A stretch of 64,000 nucleotides of DNA from Pseudomonas farris (GCF_019145235.1 NZ_JAHSTV010000005.1:310001-374000), one strand, 5' to 3'; shown: positions 27,055-35,615, counted from the first letter of the stretch. Translations and numbers: made by a program. Notes: generated by a model not told the origin, from the letters alone.

Positions 27055-27445
27055 AGATCACCTGCCAACTGTTATCAGGGTTGATGTCCAGGCGCTCGCC
27101 ATCGGCCAGGGTCAGGACCATGCGCAGGTTCAGGCGCTGGGCGTCGAGGCGTTTGCTGATGATGTCGATGGCGCTGCAATGGCCGTCGTCGATCAGCCAT
27201 TGCAGGGCTTCGCGGGCATAGAATTCGGCGTCCATCTGGGTTTGTCGGGTCAACTTGACCCGACGCAGCAGCCACAGTCGCGAACCGATGCGGTCGTCGG
27301 CCACCGTAGGAAAGGTGTCGCCCCACCAGCCGAAACGTTCCTCGTCATCGAGGGCATCGTCATCGGCGGCGCGACGCCAGGTGAACAGGCTGATCAGCAC
27401 TGAGCGGGTCAGTGCGGCGTGGAGATTTTGGCTGATGAACATCAT
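27044..27445 (-). CDS. Baseplate protein, Mu gp46-like
   Basis: A 133-residue GP46-family protein, equivalent to the gp25/gpW lysozyme-like baseplate component. The conserved core RRADDDALDDEERFGWWGDT-type stretch (here AADDDALDDEERFGWWGD) and the segment GSRLWLLRRVKLT are visible, with a C-terminal beta region ending NSWQVIYAV. Start and stop overlap both neighbours. Confidence 0.92.
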   Translation of the reverse strand: MMFISQNLHAALTRSVLISLFTWRRAADDDALDDEERFGWWGDTFPTVADDRIGSRLWLLRRVKLTRQTQMDAEFYAREALQWLIDDGHCSAIDIISKRLDAQRLNLRMVLTLADGERLDINPDNSWQVIYAV

Positions 27446-27951
27446 TGCCCTCCTGCCGGTACGCCGGTCTGGCCATTGCCTGCTTGAACGCCGACATGCA
27501 CGTGTTTGATCTGGCTGATGCCGCCAGCAATCTGATCGCCTTGGGAGACGATCTTGCCGGTCTGGGTCAGGGTCGGAGTGTCGATGTTCACGGCGCTGCT
27601 CGCGCGGATGTTCAGGGTGGCGGTTTCGATGTCGATGATCCGCCCGCGCTTGAAGTGAATTTTGTCGCCTTCATCGGTGTAGATCGCCACTTCGCCAGCG
27701 GCCAGGGACTGGAGGCGATAGCGACGGTCGGCGACCACCAGTACGATGGCGTGGGAGCGATCACCGCCCAGAAAAGTGGCGATACCTTCGGCGCCGGCCA
27801 GCGGATTGCTGGTGAAACCGTAGGGTTCGAAATGCTCCATGTCGTCGTTCACTTCGCCGGCGGTGAGGCGCATTTGCAGCGATTGAAGCTTGGTGGCCGA
27901 GTTGGCGAGCACGACAGTGCCGCGCGCCAGGAGGCGTGTCAGTAGGCTCAT
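27442..27951 (-). CDS. Central spike/baseplate assembly protein, Mu gp45-like (gpV)
   Basis: A 169-residue spike protein. An OB-fold N-terminal domain (LTAGEVNDDMEHFEPYGFTSNP split over residues 25-46) is followed by the beta-helix (GEVAIYTDEGDKIHFKRG, then IETATLNIRASSAVNIDTPTL) and the C-terminal metal-binding apex with HVHVG, as in other phage spikes that bind iron through His pairs. The start is ATG 27951; the frame is open back into the REP doublet but those residues are not protein. Confidence 0.92.
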   Translation of the reverse strand: MSLLTRLLARGTVVLANSATKLQSLQMRLTAGEVNDDMEHFEPYGFTSNPLAGAEGIATFLGGDRSHAIVLVVADRRYRLQSLAAGEVAIYTDEGDKIHFKRGRIIDIETATLNIRASSAVNIDTPTLTQTGKIVSQGDQIAGGISQIKHVHVGVQAGNGQTGVPAGGQ

Positions 27952-27988
27952 TGGGGGTCCTTCAATGATCAGGTCGGACGCGGTCGAG

Positions 27989-28078
27989 TGTGGGAGCGGG
28001 CTTGCTCGCGAAAGCGGTGGGTCAGTTGACTTCAGTGTTGAATGATCAACCGCCTTCGCGAGCAAGCCCGCTCCCACA
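27989..28078. repeat. REP doublet (REPIN), copy 6, inside the tailocin operon
   Basis: Inverted pair of the usual REP core in the 140-base gap between the hub gene and the spike gene. It interrupts an otherwise tightly overlapping baseplate operon and would form a strong hairpin in the mRNA. Confidence 0.92.
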
Positions 28079-28094
28079 AGGCTCGGTGGAAGGC

Positions 28095-29138
28095 TCAGGT
28101 TTTCTTCGCAGGCTCTGGATTGGCATCGAAGGTATGCGGCGGTGCGACTTGCAGGGTGGTGACCGAGCCTTGCGCCGACAGCGAGTAGGTCACCTTCGAG
28201 ATCAGCATGTCGTCATCGAACCCCAGCACCGGATCCTTGACCCGCACCAGCGTGTTGTGACGCCACAGATCGCCATTCGATTGCCGCCAGCCTTGCACCT
28301 GATAGGTGGTGGCTTTGGCCTTGCCCACGCGGGTGGCGCTTTCCCAGTTGGCCCGTTGCAAGGCGAGATCGGGATTGATCTGCATGCCTTCGTTGATCAC
28401 CGTGACCCGTCGACGCTTGTAGCTCAGGTCGGCGGACACCGATTCAACCTCGCTGACCGCTGCACCGCTCTTCTTGTCCGTGCCCTTGTGCTGACCGATT
28501 ACCCGGTATTCGGAGAACACCTGGCTGTAATCCATTGGCGCGTTGGCCGACAGAATATTTTTGCCCAACTCCAGCGCATCGCTGGCCCGGCCACCACTGC
28601 CAGGCCGGGCCAGCACCAGCCGGCCCTGGGCATCATCGGTAGAAAATACCCGAAACAATGTCAGCAAGCGGTCGATGGATTGAAACACCGTTTCTCCCGG
28701 CACAATGGTGTGACTGCTGAGCCGGGCGGTCTCGGGAATTTCGCTGACAACAAAGACCTTGTAGGTGATCGCCAACGCTTCGACGATGCTCAATAGCGAT
28801 TGCTCATGCCATTGGTTCGGACGGTTGGTCGCGGCGCAATCCACCAGATCCTGGGTGCAGGAACTGCCTTCGATGTTCAGGCTGATCTGCCGCCCGTCAT
28901 AACTGATCGGCGCCTTGAACACATACCCGGTCAGCACCAGATCCTGGCCGATGCGCACTTCACAGGCGTCACCGGGCTGGATCCGTTTGTCCACGGTCTG
29001 CCCCGGCCATTGCCAGGTGATGTTGAGTTTAAAGGTGCGGAACTGGCGCTCCAGATCCGCAGTGATTTCCACGCTTTTCCAGCCACCGTATTCCAGGCCG
29101 CCGACGGTCAGGGTGACCCGGTTATCCATGTCGTTCAT
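28095..29138 (-). CDS. Baseplate hub protein, Mu gpP-like (late control D family)
   Basis: A 347-residue hub protein (gp27/gpD type) that sits on the spike and starts the tube. Family features include NRVTLTVGGLEYGGWKSVEI at the N-terminus, PGDACEVRIGQDLVLTGYV, the SSCTQDLVDCA turn with CTQDLVDC as in Mu gpP, and the C-terminal strand region DDDMLISKVTYSLS. Start ATG 29138 has GGAAG upstream; an ATG three codons in is possible. Confidence 0.93.
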   Translation of the reverse strand: MNDMDNRVTLTVGGLEYGGWKSVEITADLERQFRTFKLNITWQWPGQTVDKRIQPGDACEVRIGQDLVLTGYVFKAPISYDGRQISLNIEGSSCTQDLVDCAATNRPNQWHEQSLLSIVEALAITYKVFVVSEIPETARLSSHTIVPGETVFQSIDRLLTLFRVFSTDDAQGRLVLARPGSGGRASDALELGKNILSANAPMDYSQVFSEYRVIGQHKGTDKKSGAAVSEVESVSADLSYKRRRVTVINEGMQINPDLALQRANWESATRVGKAKATTYQVQGWRQSNGDLWRHNTLVRVKDPVLGFDDDMLISKVTYSLSAQGSVTTLQVAPPHTFDANPEPAKKT

Positions 29139-29141
29139 GGT

Positions 29142-30380
29142 TCACTTCCCGGAAACTTTCACATCGTTCGGCGGCAGGAACCCCGGATGGGCAACACCGT
29201 TGCGTTGAGTCACTTCCGTAACCCGCGTGGCATCGGCAAATTGCCGATAGGCCACGACGACGGCAGGCAGGCTCTCCTGAAAGGATTTGCTGACCAGCCG
29301 CACACCGGACGACGCCACGGCTTTTAGGTGCGCATTCAATTTCTGCTTCAGATCGTTGATGGCCTGATAGTGCGCGGGGCTGGCCTTGTTCAGTGCCAGT
29401 TGGATCGCTTCGTTCAACTCCTTTTGCAACAACTGCAAATCGTCGGTGACCGGCACTTCCTGACGGGTGACCGGCTGCAGCGCCTGATGATCCAGCGACG
29501 GCTGCGAGGTCAGTTTCACCGGCGTCGACGCCACAGGCATCGAAGCGACCCATTGCGCCACCTTCACCAGCAGCGTGTCCTGCACCAGATCGGCCATGGC
29601 TTGCGCCGCCGCCGTGGTGTCCTTGCCGGTGGTGAGCTTCGGTGCATCGGCCTTGCGGATGGCTTCGATCTGCTGGGAAACGTTGGCAATCACGCCACGA
29701 TAGCCCTCCTTCGCGAAGTCCTTGAGCGATTTGATATCGCCGAGCAATCCCTTGAATTCCGCCGCCACTTCCTTGGGCAATTCCTTGACCGCTTTGACCA
29801 GCTCGCTAATTTGCCGGTACTCCTCGATCAACGGTTTGAGCTGTTCCTGGATCACTTCATAAACCCCAGTCAGGCTGTTGCGCAGATTGGCGATGCCGAT
29901 CCGCGCAGCCTTGATCAGGGTCATGGCCTGTTCGAAACGCGTCACCGCCGAGCCCAGCAGCGTGTCCGCCGATGACAGCAGCAGCTTTTGCGTGCTGACC
30001 GTGGCCATCGGAAATTGCAGCGGCTGATCGGGGTAGAACTTCAGGGCAAAGGTCACCAACCCGCCGTCCTGGCGGGTCTGGGTCATGTCGCATTCACCGA
30101 CCTTCACTTGCATCCGCCCCAACCACGGGTGGACCAGTTCACCACTGCCCAGCTCCAACGCCTTGAGCAGTTTGTCGCGCTGCTCCAGGCAATCTGCGCC
30201 GACAATGAATGCCGTCAGATCATGGATCTTCGCCTGCTGGCCAAGGCCCTCGAAAAACGGCTGATCGCGTTGTGGATACTCGTGCAACTGGCCCTTGTGG
30301 CCGACCGGGGTTTTCGCCTGATCGACCCAAAAACCGACACCGCGAAAGGATGCCGGCAACAAACGGTCACGCCAGTTCAT
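29142..30380 (-). CDS. DNA-circularization/tail protein, Mu gpN-like
   Basis: A 412-residue protein. The N-terminal 90 residues (WRDRLLPASFRGVGFWVDQA, then HEYPQRDQPFFEGLGQQA) match the DNA_circ N-terminal family typified by Mu gpN, which is a distal tail/baseplate ring component in phages despite the name. The remainder is mostly helical. It overlaps the tape-measure gene by 14 bases. Confidence 0.92.
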   Translation of the reverse strand: MNWRDRLLPASFRGVGFWVDQAKTPVGHKGQLHEYPQRDQPFFEGLGQQAKIHDLTAFIVGADCLEQRDKLLKALELGSGELVHPWLGRMQVKVGECDMTQTRQDGGLVTFALKFYPDQPLQFPMATVSTQKLLLSSADTLLGSAVTRFEQAMTLIKAARIGIANLRNSLTGVYEVIQEQLKPLIEEYRQISELVKAVKELPKEVAAEFKGLLGDIKSLKDFAKEGYRGVIANVSQQIEAIRKADAPKLTTGKDTTAAAQAMADLVQDTLLVKVAQWVASMPVASTPVKLTSQPSLDHQALQPVTRQEVPVTDDLQLLQKELNEAIQLALNKASPAHYQAINDLKQKLNAHLKAVASSGVRLVSKSFQESLPAVVVAYRQFADATRVTEVTQRNGVAHPGFLPPNDVKVSGK

Positions 30381-32388
30381 TGGAACCTCCCAGAGACAGC
30401 GAGCGATAGCCGATGCGCGAATTGAGCGACAGCCCCGGTTGATTGGTTTGCGGTTGATCGGTGCGCAGCCCGGCCGGCGCGTTTTCGAAGCGCACGGTCA
30501 GGCCGCCTTCGAGTTGCGTGCGGTTATTGGCGGCGGTTTGCTGCACCAAGGCGTTGGAGCCTTGGGCCAGGTTGTTCGGCAGCAGCGCCGTGTCATTGCT
30601 GGCACCAAAGAACGCAGGTGAGAGCTCGCCCTTGCCTTCGGCATTGGTTTTCTGTTGCGCCGCGGTCAGGCCTTCGACCTGACCGGTGACACTGGCAATG
30701 AAACCGCCAAAACCACCGTTGAACATTTCCTTGATCGGCGCGATCAGTTCTTGCAGCTTGCCCCACCAAGTGGAGAACCACTCGGTGACCGGCTCCCAAC
30801 CTGCCTTGAACATGTCCAAGGGTGACCAATCAAAGAGTCCCTTGAAGTAATCCACTGTCGGTTGCGCCAGCAATTGCAGGTTCTGCCACATCCCCGAGAA
30901 GTAATTGCTCACCGGATCCCAGGCTGCACGAAACACTTCAGACGGCGACCAGTCGAACAGGCCTTTGAAAAAATCCATCGTCGGTTGCGCCTGCACCTGC
31001 AGGTTCTGCCACATCCCCGAGAAGTAAATGCTCACCGGGTCCCAGGCTGCACGGAACACCTCAGACGGCGACCAGTCGAACAAGCCTTTGAAAAAATCCA
31101 CCGCCGGTTGCGCCTGCACTTGCAGGTTTTGCCACATCCCCGAGAAGTAATTGCTCACCGGGTCCCAGGCTGCACGAAACATCTGCGTCGGCGACCAGTC
31201 GAACAGGCCTTTGAGAAAATCGACCGCCAACGCGGCCAGCGCACGAAGCACATCCCATGTCGCCGAAAAGAACGCAACCAGCGGTTGCCAGGTACGGGCG
31301 ACGTTGTCCAGCACGTTCCAGTCAAAGAGCTTCTTGAGAAAACTCATCGCCGGCACTGCCAAGGCCCTGAGCAAATCCCAGACCGCGGAAAACAACCCCA
31401 CCAGCGGCTGCCAATTGCTGGCAACGATGACGAACGGATGCCAGGAAAACAGCGTCTTGAAAAAATCGCCGATCGGTGCGGACAGGTTTTTTATTTCCTG
31501 CCAGAGCGAACCGAAAAAGCCACTGATCGGTGCCCACGCAGCTTCGATCAACGCTTCGGGCGACCACTCGAAGATCGCCCGGAAGCCTGCCCAGGTCTGC
31601 GTCGTCGTGTCGGAGATCGATCCCCACAGCTCAGAAACGAAACCGCTGACCGGCGCCCAAGCCTCTTTCAACGTTTCGAGCGGCTTCCAGTTGAACAGGC
31701 TCTGGAACGCTGCAAACGTCGACTCCGCCGCCCCTTGCATCGCTTGCCAGATACCTTTGAAGAATCCCGATATTGGCTTCCAGTAAGCCACAATCAAACC
31801 CGCAGTCAGGGCAATCACTGCCGCGACGATGCCAATCGGCGAAGTCAGCAGCCCCATCACTGCAACGAGCCCCATGGCCCCTGCGGTGACCACCGTGAAG
31901 GCCACGGCTGCCGCCGCCAACCCTTCGACCAGTGAAGGGTTATTGGCGACAAATTCGCCAACGGCAGTGATCAACGGCATCAGGCCGGTGACCACACTGT
32001 TGACGGCAGGCAGCAGCGCCTGCCCCATTTTCAAGGAAATACCGTCTACCGCATCGTTGAACTGCTTGAGGTTGGTCGCTGTATTACCGAGCGGCACCTC
32101 AGGCGCTTTCAGCGTCGTGGTTTTATTGGATTTTCCCTCGAGTTCATCTTCTGCCTTGATTGCCTTTTTGATGCCGCTGATGAAGGGTTCCAGCAGCCCG
32201 CCCCCACTGATGAAAGCGCCCGCATCGAGAGTGCCAAGACTGTCCTCGATGCTTTTCTTGAATGCGCCGATCCTGGCCTTGATGCCCTTGAGCTGGGTGT
32301 CCAGCTTCTGGGCATTAATCACGACCACGGACATGTTCACCGTGGTCTGAATGTTCGTCAGGCTCATGCTTTGTTGTAAGTTCGCCAT
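30367..32388 (-). CDS. Tape measure protein with nine tandem 41-residue repeats
   Basis: A 673-residue tail length ruler. Residues 1-130 are helical; about 150-200 are strongly hydrophobic (Ala/Val/Leu/Gly, likely the membrane-inserting part). From residue 202 to about 560 the sequence falls into nine units of exactly 41 residues, the last partial. Each unit has W at position 2, P at 4, F or Y at 8-9, W at 13, and a hydrophobic-F-x-W-x-P block at 30-35. Units 6 to 8 are nearly identical. The start is ATG 32388; the preceding GTG is in frame but the ATG overlaps the upstream stop by one base. Confidence 0.93.
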   Translation of the reverse strand: MANLQQSMSLTNIQTTVNMSVVVINAQKLDTQLKGIKARIGAFKKSIEDSLGTLDAGAFISGGGLLEPFISGIKKAIKAEDELEGKSNKTTTLKAPEVPLGNTATNLKQFNDAVDGISLKMGQALLPAVNSVVTGLMPLITAVGEFVANNPSLVEGLAAAAVAFTVVTAGAMGLVAVMGLLTSPIGIVAAVIALTAGLIVAYWKPISGFFKGIWQAMQGAAESTFAAFQSLFNWKPLETLKEAWAPVSGFVSELWGSISDTTTQTWAGFRAIFEWSPEALIEAAWAPISGFFGSLWQEIKNLSAPIGDFFKTLFSWHPFVIVASNWQPLVGLFSAVWDLLRALAVPAMSFLKKLFDWNVLDNVARTWQPLVAFFSATWDVLRALAALAVDFLKGLFDWSPTQMFRAAWDPVSNYFSGMWQNLQVQAQPAVDFFKGLFDWSPSEVFRAAWDPVSIYFSGMWQNLQVQAQPTMDFFKGLFDWSPSEVFRAAWDPVSNYFSGMWQNLQLLAQPTVDYFKGLFDWSPLDMFKAGWEPVTEWFSTWWGKLQELIAPIKEMFNGGFGGFIASVTGQVEGLTAAQQKTNAEGKGELSPAFFGASNDTALLPNNLAQGSNALVQQTAANNRTQLEGGLTVRFENAPAGLRTDQPQTNQPGLSLNSRIGYRSLSLGGSNELA
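30881..31249 (-). repeat. Three near-identical 123-bp direct repeats in the tape measure gene
   Basis: The same segment, TT[CT]TGCCACATCCCCGAGAA, recurs at 30881, 31004 and 31127, exactly 123 bases apart, with only scattered differences over each period. The repeats encode the most similar 41-residue units and would permit unit gain or loss by slippage or recombination without a frameshift. Confidence 0.9.
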
Positions 32389-32815
32389 CACTGCACCTGC
32401 TGCATCGCATTGATCCGTTGCGCGTGCTCCAGCGATTCGCGGAGCACATCCAGTGGCCTGGCCATCATCTGTTCGGGGTCAACCTTCCAGAACCAGGCCA
32501 GGTCATAGGCGACTGCGATCAGGTCGGTGATGGCTCCGACGCCGCACTCATGAAAAAACTCGCGACGGCCCAACTCAGCGCGTTGAGGTCAGCCAGATCC
32601 AGCTGGTTGACCGACGACGGCGGGATGCCGGCGCACACCGCGATGTATTTGGCCGCGACGTCCATGTCGAGGCTGACCTCTTCGCTCTTGTCGATCTTGT
32701 ACGGCAGCGCCTTGATCGCTCGAACTTCCTGCACCGTCGGACGGCGCAGGTTGAGTTCGGTCAAGGGCTCGCCGTGGGCTTCGATCGCAACTTGAAGCTT
32801 CACGGCGTTGCTCAT
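32388..32815 (-). CDS. Tail assembly chaperone, -1 frameshift product (Mu gp41'-like)
   Basis: A predicted fusion of 142 residues. The first 88 codons are shared with the short chaperone; at the slippery heptamer T TTT TTC (32552-32558) ribosomes slip back one base and continue as HECGVGAITDLIAV through to QRINAMQQVQ, adding 54 residues from the -1 frame. This mirrors the conserved frameshift of tail chaperone genes before the tape measure in lambda, P2 and Mu. The long form is thought to bind the tape measure while tube subunits assemble. The stop overlaps the tape-measure ATG. Confidence 0.85.
32519..32815 (-). CDS. Tail assembly chaperone, short form (Mu gp41-like)
   Basis: A 98-residue protein, the zero-frame product. 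It starts MSNAVKLQVAIEAHGEPLTE and has the gp41/GpE-type helical region LRRPTVQEVRAIKALPYKI and the domain DMDVAAKYIAVCAGIPPSSV. The gene overlaps the tube gene stop by four bases (ATGA). The slippery site lies ten codons before its stop. Confidence 0.9.
   Translation of the reverse strand: MSNAVKLQVAIEAHGEPLTELNLRRPTVQEVRAIKALPYKIDKSEEVSLDMDVAAKYIAVCAGIPPSSVNQLDLADLNALSWAVASFFMSAASEPSPT
32552..32558 (-). other. Programmed -1 ribosomal frameshift site T TTT TTC
   Basis: In the chaperone zero frame the codons are AGT TTT TTC ATG, so the heptamer fits X XXY YYZ exactly. Slipping back one base leads straight into the open -1 frame that ends at the tape-measure start. No strong stimulatory hairpin was identified by eye. 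Confidence 0.85.
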
Positions 32816-33159
32816 TGCCAGGTCCCCTTGATGCCTTCGAATTTCAGTTCGATGGTGGCGTCATCGCCTTTCGATACCGGTTCTTCCACCAGGTAGGCGC
32901 CGGCCAATACGTAGACTTTGCCGTTGCTGAATTCGCAGGTGACGGTCATGTCAGTGCCTGCGATCAGTTGCTTGAGCGGGAAGTCCGCGGTGTGCAGCGC
33001 CGTCACTTTGAACGACGGCGCGATGTCGGTTTCCTTGTAGAAGCCCGGCACGACGGTTTCCCGTTTAACGGCCATCAACGGCGCTTCGCAGCCGCCGTTG
33101 ATGGTCAATTGAGCGCCGTCCACTTTGACGTAGCAGGTGCCCGCAATCAGTTGCCCCAT
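32812..33159 (-). CDS. Tail tube protein, Mu gpM-like
   Basis: A 115-residue tube subunit. It starts MGQLIAGTCYVKVDGAQLTI and has the family features GGCEAPLM, the central KVTALHTADFPLKQLIAG and the terminal VEEPVSKGDDATIELKFEG. The length is normal for Mu-type tubes. The start is ATG 33159; ten upstream codons in frame fall within the terminator region and are not coding. It is separated from the sheath gene by a terminator, unlike the other, overlapping genes. Confidence 0.93.
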   Translation of the reverse strand: MGQLIAGTCYVKVDGAQLTINGGCEAPLMAVKRETVVPGFYKETDIAPSFKVTALHTADFPLKQLIAGTDMTVTCEFSNGKVYVLAGAYLVEEPVSKGDDATIELKFEGIKGTWQ

Positions 33160-33177
33160 GGTGTTTCTCCCTTCAAA

Positions 33178-33202
33178 TAAAAAGCCCACGCGAGGTGGGC
33201 TG
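33178..33202 (-). terminator. Intrinsic terminator between sheath and tube genes
   Basis: AGCCCAC-CTCGC-GTGGGCT followed by TTTTTATTT on the minus strand, in the 67-base gap after the sheath stop. Partial read-through must occur for downstream genes unless a new promoter lies here. Confidence 0.85.
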
Positions 33203-33226
33203 AAATCACACAGTCAAAGGCAGCGA

Positions 33227-34723
33227 TCAGGCTGCGTCGTCGTACTGCAGACGGAACTGGTTGAGCAGCGCGAACACGCGCAGGCCGTTGATGTAATCCG
33301 GCGGGAACAGCACGTTGACCCGGCTCGGGTCCTGAACATCGCGCTCGACGATCAGGTGTTCGGCGAACAGTTCGGCGTTTTCCACGTGGCCTTCCAGTTC
33401 GAGCTTGGCGTACTGGGCGATCAGCTCACCGCGAATGGTGCTTGGGGTGACGATGGGCTGGCCGGCGCCGAAACGGGTGCCATCGGAGGCCAGTTTGTGC
33501 CGACCGTATTTGCTGGTAATCACACTTTGCAGACGACGCACGATGAACGCCGACTGGTGCATGGTTTCGCTGTCCAGGTAGGAGTTATCTGCCTGGCCGT
33601 AGGCGTTCTTCTGATAGGTGGTGATCGAACGCTGAATGCGCACGTAGCCGCCTTCGTAGTACGCGGTAGCGATGCCGTAGTTGAGCAACGACTGACGCTC
33701 GGTCAGAGTGAAACGCTCGCTTGCCGGTGCCGGGTCCAGACCTGGCAGGCTGCCGCTTTGGGTCGGACGGCTGGCGTCGGCAGAGATAAACACCGAGGTG
33801 CGCGCAGCCAGTGCAGCGGCCTGCACCCAGAACGGTTGCGGAACACCCGGTTCCAGCGCCTGGATGGTCATGTGCTGGTCGTTACGCACCTGACCGGCCG
33901 CCACCAGCGTACCGAGGGTGCCGCGCTTGGCGCTGTAGACGTGACCGAACAATTGCTTGGCCCACGACCAACGACCGGTGCTGTCATCCATGACGGCTTG
34001 CCAGGTGTTGAGGGTCGACAGATCCGACCACGGCATGCAGATGAACTCGAACGGTTCATCGCCCAGCGCCGCCACGGCAGCCACTTGATCCGGCACACCG
34101 GCGCCGCCGGTCATGGCGGTGATCGCCGAGGTCAAGCCAGCCGGCGTTTCTTCGCCGTTGCTCTTGCCCAGGCGATTGAATTGCAGGCTGATGTCATTGC
34201 CGCTGTCGCCAGTCCATTTGGCGCTCAGAGTGACCACGCCTTCGGCCGCTGCGGCAGTGACCGGCAGATCGGCGCTGGCATTGATTTTCAACGCCAGCGC
34301 GGTGGCTGCTTGAGCAGCCGTGGCGCCATTGACGATGGCCGCTTGAACACGAACGCCGCCGACGTACAGGTTGAGCACGCCGCTTTGCGTCGCCGCACCG
34401 GTCAGGGTGAGCACGCCTTTGGCAATGCTGCCTTCAGTGTTGTGCAGCGGCAGGCACCAGATCTCGCCGATCGGATCGGTCTTGCGCCAGGTTTCGTACA
34501 TCGAGGCGAGCATCGAACCTTGGCCGCCAATGCTTTTTGCCAGCGCCACGCTGGACACCAACACCAGTTTGCCTACATCGGCCGGTGCGATGTTGTCGTT
34601 GACCTGAGCGACGATCAGGCGGCGCATGACCGACGACGCGCTATTGGCAGCCGAGTTGTCCATTTCGGCATAAAACAGCGGAACACGGATGTCCGCGGGG
34701 ATGTTGCTGAATCCGATCGCCAT
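33227..34723 (-). CDS. Contractile tail sheath protein, Mu gpL-like
   Basis: A 498-residue sheath subunit. It starts MAIGFSNIPADIRVPLFYAE with the gpL family's N-terminal segment, and has the central inserted domain and the C-terminal sheath core that includes TERQSLLNYGIATAYY, RIQRSITTYQKNAYG and the terminal strand DPSRVNVLFPPDYINGLRVF. Presence of a sheath establishes that the particle is contractile (R-type) rather than flexible. Start ATG 34723 overlaps the DUF2635 stop by one base. Confidence 0.96.
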   Translation of the reverse strand: MAIGFSNIPADIRVPLFYAEMDNSAANSASSVMRRLIVAQVNDNIAPADVGKLVLVSSVALAKSIGGQGSMLASMYETWRKTDPIGEIWCLPLHNTEGSIAKGVLTLTGAATQSGVLNLYVGGVRVQAAIVNGATAAQAATALALKINASADLPVTAAAAEGVVTLSAKWTGDSGNDISLQFNRLGKSNGEETPAGLTSAITAMTGGAGVPDQVAAVAALGDEPFEFICMPWSDLSTLNTWQAVMDDSTGRWSWAKQLFGHVYSAKRGTLGTLVAAGQVRNDQHMTIQALEPGVPQPFWVQAAALAARTSVFISADASRPTQSGSLPGLDPAPASERFTLTERQSLLNYGIATAYYEGGYVRIQRSITTYQKNAYGQADNSYLDSETMHQSAFIVRRLQSVITSKYGRHKLASDGTRFGAGQPIVTPSTIRGELIAQYAKLELEGHVENAELFAEHLIVERDVQDPSRVNVLFPPDYINGLRVFALLNQFRLQYDDAA

Positions 34724-34905
34724 TATTTGGCTCCCTGTGGTTTCGCCGCTTTCACGGCTTTGGTAGTGATATCGCCATCGGCCAGACGTCGACGCCACCA
34801 GGCGTTGTCCGGCACTTCACGGCCCTCGAGGGGCAACAGATCGCCCGCTTCCGGGTCCGGCACTACACGGCCCGGGGCCGGCAGCACGGTGATGCGTTTG
34901 CTCAT
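34723..34905 (-). CDS. DUF2635 protein, Mu gp38-like
   Basis: A 60-residue basic protein matching the short DUF2635 family found immediately before the sheath in Mu-like tails: ITVLPAPGRVVPDPEAG, then GREVPDNAWWRRRLADGDI and a Lys-rich end. It probably acts in tail completion or sheath assembly, but its role is not defined. It overlaps both neighbours (ATGA before, TAATG after). Confidence 0.92.
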   Translation of the reverse strand: MSKRITVLPAPGRVVPDPEAGDLLPLEGREVPDNAWWRRRLADGDITTKAVKAAKPQGAK

Positions 34906-35486
34906 GGGGTTACGTCTCCAGAGAAAGTCAGTTCCAGGCGCCCGTCGGGGCCTGGGCGTTTCAGATTGGGGTCCGCCGGATCGATCGCATCGACCCGCAC
35001 GGTGACCCCGGTAAAGGACGACAAGCCGTCCAGTTCACGCTCGTGCCAACTCTCCGCCGGCTGACCCGGCAGATTGCGACCGAGCTGGAATTCGGCAAAA
35101 AAGCGCAGGCGATACAGCACGCGGCTGCTGTTGATGGAAACCAGTTCGCCGCCGTCGTACTCGATGGCCTCGTAGTCGCTGCCGGGCTTGAAACCCACCA
35201 GTGCGCGCCAGAGTTCGGCGCGTAGGTCATGCAACAGATCCAGCGCTTTTGTAGGGTCCGTGGTGTCGAGTACCAGGGTGACTTCGAAGCGGTCGCGGAT
35301 CGGTTGCAACATCAGGTTTTGCGCGAGGCTCTTGCTCGCCAGATCGGCAATCGGCACCACATAGGCGCAGGGGGTTTGCAGCGGGGTGTTGGCTTGCAGC
35401 GTGGCGAGGTCGATGCCGGCCGCCACTCGATTGGCCAGGGTTGGGCATTGATCGCGCAGCTGTGTGATCAGGGCTGTAATCTTCAT
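34902..35486 (-). CDS. Tail terminator/completion-like protein (Mu gp37 position)
   Basis: A 194-residue protein starting MKITALITQLRDQCPTLANR and holding a beta-rich domain with VTLVLDTTDPTKALDLLHDL and YDGGELVSINSSRVLYRLRF. The fold pattern and position, first of the tail genes and before DUF2635-sheath, fit the tail terminator (Mu gp37/lambda gpU type) that caps the tube. The assignment rests on position and family feel rather than a sharp motif. Confidence 0.75.
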   Translation of the reverse strand: MKITALITQLRDQCPTLANRVAAGIDLATLQANTPLQTPCAYVVPIADLASKSLAQNLMLQPIRDRFEVTLVLDTTDPTKALDLLHDLRAELWRALVGFKPGSDYEAIEYDGGELVSINSSRVLYRLRFFAEFQLGRNLPGQPAESWHERELDGLSSFTGVTVRVDAIDPADPNLKRPGPDGRLELTFSGDVTP

Positions 35487-35502
35487 AGTTCTTCACCGGG
35501 CA

Positions 35503-35530
35503 ATAAAAAAACCCGCCGCGGCGGGTTTGA
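35503..35530 (-). terminator. Intrinsic terminator between holin and tail genes
   Basis: AAACCCGCC-GC-GGCGGGTTT followed by a T run on the minus strand, 85 bases after the holin stop and just before the tail terminator gene. It implies either read-through or a separate tail promoter. Confidence 0.88.
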
Positions 35531-35615
35531 GTGAACGGTACTGGTCGTGGGAAACCCGCGTCCTTGCGGGTCAGTGCGCTATGCACTGTGGATGACGCTC
35601 CTTCAGATGAAGGGC

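Noticed and set aside
27952..28077. N-terminal extension of the spike protein
   Set aside because: It is translation of REP copy 6; the family N-terminus begins at 27951.
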